NCBI GenBank assembly: GCA_947494965.1
Contig: CANLWV010000003.1
Span: 1-64,000, forward strand
Length of the DNA: 64,000 nt
Reading direction: 5' to 3'
DNA from: an uncultured Salinicoccus sp.
GTDB taxonomy: Bacteria > Bacillota > Bacilli > Staphylococcales > Salinicoccaceae
Shown one piece after another: positions 55,706 to 64,000 of the stretch (its first letter is position 1; each line of letters starts with the position of its first letter). Position numbers and translations under genes: made by a program. Below the pieces are notes generated by a model. The model made no database searches. It saw only the letters and a list, made by a program, of their open reading frames with translations, and was not told the DNA's origin.

Positions 55706-56101
55706 TTATGCTTCTTCAGCTTCAACCGCGCCTTGTACGAACTCGATAACTACCAGTTCTGCACCGTCGCCACGACGTTCACCAAGTTTCTTGATGCTTG
55801 TGTATCCGCCTTGACGGTCTTCAAAACGTGGTGCGATGTCTTCAAAGAGTTTTTGAAGCGCATGCTGGCTTGTCCCATCTTCTTTTGCGATCTCTACATT
55901 ACGTACCGTTTGGCCTGCACGGCGTTTTGCCGCCAAGTCTCCACGTTTGCCGAGAGTAACAAGTTTGTCCACGATTCTGCGGAGTTCTTTGGCTCTCTGC
56001 TCAGTAGTAGTGATGCGCTCATTGACGATAAGGGATGTCGCCAAGTCACGAAGCATTGCTTTTCTCTGGTCGGACGTACGTCCTAGTTTTCTGTAGCCCA
56101 T
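55706..56101 (-). CDS. rplQ: Ribosomal protein L17
   Basis: 131 residues; [40 protein letters not shown] is the L17 signature. It carries the short acidic insert and C terminus seen in Firmicutes. Last gene of the alpha operon, 29 bases after rpoA. Confidence 0.98.
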   Translation of the reverse strand: MGYRKLGRTSDQRKAMLRDLATSLIVNERITTTEQRAKELRRIVDKLVTLGKRGDLAAKRRAGQTVRNVEIAKEDGTSQHALQKLFEDIAPRFEDRQGGYTSIKKLGERRGDGAELVVIEFVQGAVEAEEA

Positions 56102-56130
56102 TGAAATTTACCTCCTTTATCAGTCTTCTA

Positions 56131-57075
56131 TCAGTCTTCGTTGCGGAGCCCCAAACCGAGGTCCTCGAGTTTGAATTTGACTTCTTCAAGAGACTTTCGT
56201 CCCAAGTTTCTTACTTTCATCATATCAGCTTCACTCTTGTCGGTCAGTTCTTGGACAGAGTTGATGCCTGCACGTTTCAGACAGTTGTAGGAACGTACTG
56301 ACAGATCCAGTTCTTCAATTGACATCTCCAGAACTTTTTCTTTCTGATCTTCTTCTTTTTCAATCATGATTTCTGCATTCTGAGCTTCATCAGTAAGTCC
56401 GACGAAGATATTCAGATGTTCCGTCATGATTTTAGCTGCAAGGGACACAGCCTCCTGAGGTGTTATTGATCCATCAGTCCAGATGTCGAGAGTCAGTTTA
56501 TCGAAGTTCGTCATTTGACCTACACGTGTATTTTCAACAGTGTAGTTGACACGTTCGACAGGTGTATAGATCGAATCGATAGGAATGACACCGATGGACA
56601 TTTCGCTCTTGTTATTGACTTCAGCAAGAGTATAGCCTCTTCCACGGTTCGCTATCATGCGGATCTTCAACTGGCCTCCGTTTGAGACTGTCGCGATTTT
56701 CATGTCGCGGTTCAAAATCTCAACGTCACTATCATGTGTGATGTCACCTGCTGTAACAATGCCTTCACCACTAAAATCAATCTCAAGTGTTTTTTCTTCA
56801 TCAGAATAGATTTTAAGTGCAAGCTTCTTGATGTTTGTGACGATGGTTGTAACATCTTCTACGACGTTATCTACAGTCGAGAATTCATGCAGCACATTTT
56901 CGATTTCTATCGTTTTGACTGCCGCACCAGGTAATGAAGATAACAGAATGCGACGTAAGGAGTTCCCAAGTGTTGTCCCATAGCCTCTTTCTAGAGGTTC
57001 GACAACAAACTTACCAAACTTAGAATCATCCGACATTTCAACTGTTTCAATTCTAGGTTTTTCGATTTCTATCAT
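56131..57075 (-). CDS. rpoA: RNA polymerase alpha subunit
   Basis: 314 residues, normal for Firmicutes. N-terminal assembly domain with [30 protein letters not shown], a flexible linker rich in Glu/Lys near 225-240, and the C-terminal DNA-binding domain with [44 protein letters not shown]. Confidence 0.99.
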   Translation of the reverse strand: MIEIEKPRIETVEMSDDSKFGKFVVEPLERGYGTTLGNSLRRILLSSLPGAAVKTIEIENVLHEFSTVDNVVEDVTTIVTNIKKLALKIYSDEEKTLEIDFSGEGIVTAGDITHDSDVEILNRDMKIATVSNGGQLKIRMIANRGRGYTLAEVNNKSEMSIGVIPIDSIYTPVERVNYTVENTRVGQMTNFDKLTLDIWTDGSITPQEAVSLAAKIMTEHLNIFVGLTDEAQNAEIMIEKEEDQKEKVLEMSIEELDLSVRSYNCLKRAGINSVQELTDKSEADMMKVRNLGRKSLEEVKFKLEDLGLGLRNED

Positions 57076-57162
57076 TTGTTTACTTATCCTCCCTTTAAAC
57101 GTCGAAAATATTATGCAGCCACGTATATTACATTACACTCGGATTTTTCCTGTGACCAGTAA

Positions 57163-57552
57163 TTATACACGGCGACGTTTAGGTGGACGGCAGCCATTGT
57201 GTGGTACAGGAGTGACATCTCTGATTGCTGTGATTTCAAGCCCTGCTGATTGCAGTGCACGGATTGCAGATTCACGGCCTGCACCAGGACCTTTTACTGT
57301 AACTTCAACAGTTTTGAGGCCATGCTCCATAGCAGCTTTTGAAGCTGTTTCAGAAGCCATTTGTGCAGCAAATGGTGTAGATTTCTTGGACCCTTTGAAG
57401 CCAAGTGCACCAGCTGAAGACCATGACAGTGCGTTACCGAAATCATCAGTAATCGTCACAATCGTATTGTTGAATGTTGAACGGATATGCGCTACGCCTG
57501 ATTCAATATTCTTTTTCACTCTACGTTTACGTGTTTGTTGTCTACGAGCCAT
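57163..57552 (-). CDS. rpsK: Ribosomal protein S11
   Basis: 129 residues, ending in the diagnostic [33 protein letters not shown] in the N-terminal part. Between rpsM and rpoA as in all Bacilli. Confidence 0.99.
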   Translation of the reverse strand: MARRQQTRKRRVKKNIESGVAHIRSTFNNTIVTITDDFGNALSWSSAGALGFKGSKKSTPFAAQMASETASKAAMEHGLKTVEVTVKGPGAGRESAIRALQSAGLEITAIRDVTPVPHNGCRPPKRRRV

Positions 57553-57574
57553 TTTTTCTCCTCCTTTTCCCTAA

Positions 57575-57940
57575 TTATTTCTTCTTGTTAGCAACTGTTT
57601 TAACTGGACCTTTACGTGTGCGGGCATTGTTTTTTGTATGCTGTCCGCGCACTGGCAGTCCACGACGGTGTCTGATTCCCCTGTATGAGGCAATTTCCAT
57701 CAAACGTTTTATGTTGAGGCTTTGCTCACGGCGAAGGTCACCTTCAATTTTGTACGTGTCGATGACTTCACGGACTTTATTCAGTTCGTCATCAGTCAAA
57801 TCTCTTACACGTGTGTCTTCGGACACACCTGCTTTACCAAGGATTTCCTGTGCTGTTGATTTACCGATACCGTAAATATAAGTGAGTGAGATTACGATGC
57901 GTTTTTCACGCGGTACGTCTACTCCTGCAATACGAGCCAT
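57575..57940 (-). CDS. rpsM: Ribosomal protein S13
   Basis: 121 residues; [25 protein letters not shown] start and [20 protein letters not shown] tail are invariant S13 features. Confidence 0.99.
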   Translation of the reverse strand: MARIAGVDVPREKRIVISLTYIYGIGKSTAQEILGKAGVSEDTRVRDLTDDELNKVREVIDTYKIEGDLRREQSLNIKRLMEIASYRGIRHRRGLPVRGQHTKNNARTRKGPVKTVANKKK

Positions 57941-57964
57941 ATGTTACACCTCCGTTATTATATA

Positions 57965-58108
<144 letters not shown>

Positions 58109-58327
58109 TTATTTAAAACGATAAGTGATCCTGCCACGTGTCAAGTCGTACGGTGACATTTCTACTGTTACTTTATCGCCAGGAAGGATACGTATATAGT
58201 TCATGCGGATTTTGCCGGAAACATGTGCGAGAATCTCATGTCCATTTTCCAGTTCCACTTTGAACATGGCGTTCGGCAGTGTATCCAGCACTGTGCCTTC
58301 CAGTTCGATAACATCTTGTTTACTCAT
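58109..58327 (-). CDS. infA: Translation initiation factor IF-1
   Basis: 72 residues, one S1/OB-fold domain: [54 protein letters not shown]. Follows adk with no map gene between, as in staphylococci and unlike Bacillus. Confidence 0.99.
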   Translation of the reverse strand: MSKQDVIELEGTVLDTLPNAMFKVELENGHEILAHVSGKIRMNYIRILPGDKVTVEMSPYDLTRGRITYRFK

Positions 58328-58442
58328 TGCAAATTCCCCCTTTACAGCTTCCTAAACTCTTTTAGAAATTCACTTCAGGTGAAGATTGATCTACACTTAA
58401 CGCCAAAATATGAACTAGGATATTTTCCGTTATCATACAAGT

Positions 58443-58477
58443 AATATTCACCCAAAGCGTCTGTAGAGGTGAATATC
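58443..58477 (-). other. Hairpin between adk and infA
   Basis: Minus-strand ATATTCACC / GGGTGAATAT separated by about 16 nt, directly after the adk stop and without a T run. In the 150-base gap inside this otherwise tight operon it could be an mRNA processing or attenuation site at the place where map lies in Bacillus. Confidence 0.4.
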
Positions 58478-58478
58478 C

Positions 58479-60435
<1,957 letters not shown>

Positions 60436-60436
<1 letters not shown>

Positions 60437-60876
60437 TAGATCACCTCGTAGCTTCCGCCCTGTTCCTCTATTGCTTTAGCAGCTGAACCAGAAAACTTAT
60501 GAGCTTTAATTGTTAACTTTTTCTCAAGAGTGCCATTGCCAAGCACTTTGATACCAGATTTAGCATCCTTAACAATACCATTTTCTTTCAGCATTTCAGG
60601 TGTTACTTCAGTACCGTCATCGAAGCGATTCAAATCGCTCAAGTTCAGCACTGCATATTCTTTACGGTTGATGTTCGTAAATCCACGTTTAGGTATACGA
60701 CGGAAAAGTGGTAGCTGTCCACCTTCAAACGTCGGATTCACTCCACCGCCTGAACGGGAGTTCTGACCATCATGACCACGTCCAGCTGTTTGTCCATTAC
60801 CTGAAGACATACCGCGTCCGACGCGATGACGACTTTTACGTGCGCCTTCAACCGGCTTCATTTCATGTAGTTTCAT
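60436..60876 (-). CDS. rplO: Ribosomal protein L15
   Basis: 146 residues: [20 protein letters not shown] with the glycine-rich [22 protein letters not shown] segment that reaches into the 50S core. Confidence 0.99.
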
Positions 60877-60900
60877 CTCCGCACCTCCTATATAATATAA

Positions 60901-61080
60901 TTATTTCTCTTCAACTGAGACCAGATGATTAACCTTTGCGACTTGGCCTCTGAGTTGAGGTGTATCTTCCAACTCGACGGAATGATGCAGCTTTTTTAGT
61001 CCTAGTGAAGCAACTGTCTGCCTTTGTGTTTCAGTCTTTCCGATCAAGCTTTTTTTGAGGGTGATTTTAATTTTTGCCAT
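60901..61080 (-). CDS. rpmD: Ribosomal protein L30
   Basis: 59 residues: [20 protein letters not shown], then [20 protein letters not shown] and [19 protein letters not shown]. Short-form bacterial L30, located between rpsE and rplO as expected. Confidence 0.98.
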   Translation of the reverse strand: MAKIKITLKKSLIGKTETQRQTVASLGLKKLHHSVELEDTPQLRGQVAKVNHLVSVEEK

Positions 61081-61096
61081 GTCTGTAAATCCCTCC

Positions 61097-61597
61097 TTAA
61101 TTTTGTAACTCTTCTACAGATTTACCACGCAATTTAGCAACTTCTTCTGCACTTTTAAGTTCAGAGAGTCCAGTCATAGTCGCGCGGACAACGTTAATTG
61201 GAGTATTCGCACCAAGCGACTTGCTTAGTATATCAGTTACACCTGCAAGTTCCAATACGGCACGAACCGGACCACCGGCGATAACTCCTGTACCTGGCGC
61301 AGCTGGCTTCATCAATACGTTACCTGAGCTGAACCTGCCGATCACTTCATGAGGCAGCGTACCATCTACGAGCGGTACTTCGATGAGATCTTTCTTCGCT
61401 GCTTCGATCGCTTTTTTGATAGCTTCAGGCACCTCTTGTGCTTTGCCTGTACCAAAGCCAACACGTCCCTTTTTGTCCCCTACAACAACAAGTGCAGAGA
61501 AACGGAAACGACGTCCACCTTTTACGACTTTAGCGATACGGTTGATTGTAACAACACGTTCTTCGAACTCTTGTACTTTTTCTTCTCTACGAGCCAT
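61097..61597 (-). CDS. rpsE: Ribosomal protein S5
   Basis: 166 residues; [31 protein letters not shown] and the [15 protein letters not shown] helix are the S5 signature, with [18 protein letters not shown] in the C-terminal domain. Confidence 0.99.
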   Translation of the reverse strand: MARREEKVQEFEERVVTINRIAKVVKGGRRFRFSALVVVGDKKGRVGFGTGKAQEVPEAIKKAIEAAKKDLIEVPLVDGTLPHEVIGRFSSGNVLMKPAAPGTGVIAGGPVRAVLELAGVTDILSKSLGANTPINVVRATMTGLSELKSAEEVAKLRGKSVEELQN

Positions 61598-61618
61598 AAG
61601 TGTGATTCCCTCCTTCGA

Positions 61619-61981
61619 TTAGAATTGTAGACCATTTTCGCGGGCTGCTTCTGCTAGTGCTTGCACACGTCCGTGATACAGATAGCCTCCACGGTCAAAT
61701 ACTACGCTTTTAATATCTTTGTCTTTAGCACGGTTCGCAATCAAAGCGCCCACTTCTGCTGCAGCTTCCTTGTTGGATCCAACTTCACCTTTGAAATCTG
61801 GATCTTGTGTGGAAGCACTTGCAAGAGTAGTCTGCTGATTGTCGTCAATCAACTGAGCATAGATATGCTTGTTCGAGCGATAGACGTTCAGACGCGGCCT
61901 TTCTGCAGTACCGGAAAGTCTGCTGCGCACGCGTTCGTGTCTTTTTTGACGGACTTTGTTTTTATCGATCCTTGCGATCAT
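61619..61981 (-). CDS. rplR: Ribosomal protein L18
   Basis: 120 residues; basic N terminus [37 protein letters not shown] and C-terminal [26 protein letters not shown], which bind 5S rRNA. Confidence 0.99.
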   Translation of the reverse strand: MIARIDKNKVRQKRHERVRSRLSGTAERPRLNVYRSNKHIYAQLIDDNQQTTLASASTQDPDFKGEVGSNKEAAAEVGALIANRAKDKDIKSVVFDRGGYLYHGRVQALAEAARENGLQF

Positions 61982-62002
61982 TAATGTTCACTCCCCACTT
62001 AG

Positions 62003-62539
62003 TTATTTACCAGTTTTTCCTTCTTTTTGACGAACCAGTTCGCCTTTATAACGGATACCTTTGCCTTTATATGGCTCTGGTGGACGTACAGCACGGATTT
62101 TAGAAGCAAGTGCCCCAACAGATTCTTTGTTGATGCCTTCAACTTTAACATTCGTGTTGCCTTCCACTGTAATGGTAAGGTCCTCAGAAGGTTCGAATTC
62201 AACCGGGTGAGAAAGCCCAACACTCAGTACGAGTTTGTTACCTTGCATCTGTGCACGGTAACCAACACCTACAAGTTCGAGTTCCTTAGCAAATCCTTGC
62301 GATACGCCAACGATCATATTGTTGATAAGCGCACGCGTTGTACCATGATTCGTACGGTTTTCTTTAGAATCATTTGGTCTGACGACCTGAAGTGTATTAT
62401 CTTCAAGCTCATAAGTCATTTTTTCATTGAAAGTATTGACAAGTTCCCCTTTAGGGCCCTTTACGCTGACTGTATTGTCATTGATTTCGACTGTTACGTC
62501 GCTAGGAATTTCAATAATACGTTTACCTACACGGCTCAT
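62003..62539 (-). CDS. rplF: Ribosomal protein L6
   Basis: 178 residues, two repeats of the L6 fold; [18 protein letters not shown] start and [16 protein letters not shown] near the end are diagnostic. Confidence 0.99.
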   Translation of the reverse strand: MSRVGKRIIEIPSDVTVEINDNTVSVKGPKGELVNTFNEKMTYELEDNTLQVVRPNDSKENRTNHGTTRALINNMIVGVSQGFAKELELVGVGYRAQMQGNKLVLSVGLSHPVEFEPSEDLTITVEGNTNVKVEGINKESVGALASKIRAVRPPEPYKGKGIRYKGELVRQKEGKTGK

Positions 62540-62563
62540 TTCTTTGCACCTCCTGTTAATTCA

Positions 62564-62962
62564 TTACCAAACGTATGCGAGTACTTCCCCGCCGATATTT
62601 CTTTTGCGTGCTTCTTTATCAGTAAGTACGCCTTCTGAAGTAGAGATGAGCGCGATTCCAAGTCCGTTAAGAACTTTAGGAAGCTCTTCTCTTCTTGCAT
62701 ATACTCTGAGTCCTGGTTTGGAAATACGTTTCAAACCAGTGATGACTTTTTCATTTTTGCTGCCGTACTTGAGGAATACACGGATGACGCCTTGTTTGTC
62801 ATCTTCAATGTATTCAACATTTTTAACAAAACCTTCTGTTTTCAGAATCTCTGCAATTTCCTTTTTGATGTTGGATGCAGGGATTTCTAGTGAATCGTGT
62901 CTCACCATGTTCGCATTTCTGATGCGAGTTAGCATATCTGCAATTGGATCTGAGAGTGTCAT
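62564..62962 (-). CDS. rpsH: Ribosomal protein S8
   Basis: 132 residues; [37 protein letters not shown] at the N terminus and [26 protein letters not shown] at the C terminus. Confidence 0.99.
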   Translation of the reverse strand: MTLSDPIADMLTRIRNANMVRHDSLEIPASNIKKEIAEILKTEGFVKNVEYIEDDKQGVIRVFLKYGSKNEKVITGLKRISKPGLRVYARREELPKVLNGLGIALISTSEGVLTDKEARKRNIGGEVLAYVW

Positions 62963-62992
62963 TACTAGTTGCCTCCTTTCAATTTATGGCGC

Positions 62993-63178
62993 TTACCAGC
63001 TTGCTTTTTTAACGCCAGGGATCTGACCTTTGTAAGCAAGTTCACGGAAACATATACGGCAGAGCTTGAACTTGCGGTAGACTGAGTGTGGACGTCCGCA
63101 ACGCTCGCAGCGTGTATATTCGCGTACTTTAAACTTTTGTTCTTTTTTCTGTTTAGCTATCATTGATTTTTTAGCCAC
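62993..63178 (-). CDS. rpsN: Ribosomal protein S14, zinc-binding type
   Basis: 61 residues with two CxxC pairs ([20 protein letters not shown]), the C+ zinc form (type Z) located in the spc operon. A second, zinc-free S14 may exist elsewhere in the genome, as in staphylococci. Confidence 0.98.
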   Translation of the reverse strand: MAKKSMIAKQKKEQKFKVREYTRCERCGRPHSVYRKFKLCRICFRELAYKGQIPGVKKASW

Positions 63179-63197
63179 AATTTTGCCTCCTTATAGC

Positions 63198-63737
63198 TTA
63201 CTTTTGAAATGGCATTCCGAACTGAGTGAGCAGCTCACGGGCTTCTTCGTCTGTGTTCGCTGTCGTAACAACAACAATATCCATACCTCTTACTTTGGAG
63301 ACTTTGTCATAGTCGATTTCAGGGAAGATCAACTGTTCTTTTATACCGAGTGTATAGTTGCCGCGGCCATCGAATGCTTTCTTGGAAATACCTCTGAAGT
63401 CCCTGACACGTGGTAGAGATACTGAAATCAGCTTATCCAGGAAATCATACATCCTTTCGCCACGGAGAGTGACTTTGGCACCGATAGGCATACCTTCACG
63501 AAGCCTGAACGTTGCGATGGATTTTTTAGCTTTTGTAATTACTGGCTTCTGTCCTGTGATCGCCGTCAATTCTTCTACTGCCGTATCGAGTACTTTAGCG
63601 TTTTGAACAGCATCACCAACTCCCATGTTGACTACGATCTTTTCAATTCTCGGAGCTTGCATAACAGATGTGTAGTTGAATTTATTCACTAGTTCGTTTT
63701 TGATTTGATCATTGTATCTTTCTTTAAGGCGTATCAT
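63198..63737 (-). CDS. rplE: Ribosomal protein L5
   Basis: 179 residues; [23 protein letters not shown] and [35 protein letters not shown] are typical. Binds 5S rRNA and contacts the 30S head. Confidence 0.99.
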   Translation of the reverse strand: MIRLKERYNDQIKNELVNKFNYTSVMQAPRIEKIVVNMGVGDAVQNAKVLDTAVEELTAITGQKPVITKAKKSIATFRLREGMPIGAKVTLRGERMYDFLDKLISVSLPRVRDFRGISKKAFDGRGNYTLGIKEQLIFPEIDYDKVSKVRGMDIVVVTTANTDEEARELLTQFGMPFQK

Positions 63738-63760
63738 TAATATGGACCTCCTTCCACTAC

Positions 63761-64000
63761 TTAGTTATTTTTTTCGTATGCTACTTTAGGGATTTCTTTA
63801 CCTGATTTTACTGCTACTCTGACTTTAGAACCGTCCTCTTTTACTTCTTGACGGACACGAGTGCGTTCTCCTGATTCAGGGTCAACGTGCATGACGTTGG
63901 AAACATGGATGGCTGCCTCAGTTTCAAGGATGCCGCCTTCAGGGTTCATCTGGGAAGGCTTCTGATGTTTCTTCATCATATTGACACCTTCGACGATTAC
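63761..64000 (-). CDS. rplX: Ribosomal protein L24, C-terminal part
   Basis: The frame is open to the window edge and reads [20 protein letters not shown] then [20 protein letters not shown] at the visible start, so the first 20 or so residues (KOW motif) lie outside. The next gene upstream should be rplN. Confidence 0.97.
   Translation of the reverse strand, partial: VIVEGVNMMKKHQKPSQMNPEGGILETEAAIHVSNVMHVDPESGERTRVRQEVKEDGSKVRVAVKSGKEIPKVAYEKNN

Noticed and set aside
61661..62638. Plus-strand frames of 107 and 203 residues across rplR-rplF-rpsH
   Set aside because: They run antisense through highly expressed ribosomal genes and are Phe/Cys-rich shadows.

Overview
The window looks like chromosomal DNA of a moderately halophilic or halotolerant, low-to-mid GC member of the Staphylococcaceae, with Salinicoccus/Jeotgalicoccus-like organisms the best guess. 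The reasons are: the 5' end of a Firmicute-type 16S rRNA; a ribosomal spc/alpha operon in which adk is followed directly by infA with no map, as in staphylococci; salA/mrp-kbaA next to an rRNA operon, as in Bacillus; and accessory genes common in salt-tolerant cocci (BCCT and TAXI-TRAP transporters, kynurenine genes). The genus is an inference from gene content, because only 84 bases of 16S are present.

Layout. 1-500: start of an rRNA operon reading left, with three tandem promoters. 0.5-3.4 kb: kbaA, salA-type mrp and a small mechanosensitive-channel-like protein. 3.6-6 kb: cytosolic alpha-amylase and an alanine/sodium symporter gene with a large internal deletion. 6.2-11.7 kb: opine-dehydrogenase-like gene with an amidohydrolase, proC, hemolysin III and a UDP-sugar pyrophosphorylase. 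11.9-15.5 kb: pyrimidine-nucleoside phosphorylase, then a two-gene operon sqdB-sqdX that should make the plant/cyanobacterial sulfolipid SQDG. 15.7-19.4 kb: a complete TAXI-type TRAP transporter operon with a cre-like site. 19.5-22.6 kb: kynU-kynB-kynA plus an unknown small gene, converting tryptophan to anthranilate. 22.8-28.6 kb: SDR, hemerythrin-like protein, malQ-glgP under a perfect CcpA site, and a HAD nucleotidase. 28.7-35.6 kb: MarR regulator divergent from an atypical BCCT transporter, Dps, Crp/Fnr regulator, an unusual CPG-type P1B ATPase, Cof phosphatase and UspA. 35.8-39.7 kb: Thr/Ser dehydratase, luciferase-like monooxygenase, small DUF3219-like protein, YbjT-like protein. 39.9-45.5 kb: complete oppABCDF operon. 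45.6-51.1 kb: hydrolase, DinB/YfiT, YaiI, a DUF4385-type gene split by an ISL3 element with perfect 8-bp target duplication, and a zinc alcohol dehydrogenase. 51.3-64 kb: rpsI-rplM, truA, ecfTA2A1, then the alpha and spc operons back to rplX, all on the minus strand.

How it fits together. The flanks (ribosomal operons at one end, salA-kbaA-rrn at the other) are conserved core DNA; in Bacillus subtilis these blocks lie only a few genes apart, so the roughly 49 kb between rpsI and mrp is an expanded, mostly metabolic accessory region. It holds starch/maltodextrin breakdown (amylase, MalQ, GlgP, CcpA sites), amino-acid and opine metabolism (ProC, opine dehydrogenase, Kyn enzymes, dehydratase, Opp), solute transport, membrane sulfolipid synthesis and iron/metal/oxidative-stress genes. 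The items most worth following up are sqdBX in a staphylococcal-type Firmicute, the unknown gene in the kyn operon, the CPG-type metal ATPase, the BCCT carrier that lacks the usual tryptophan box, and the opine dehydrogenase-amidohydrolase pair.
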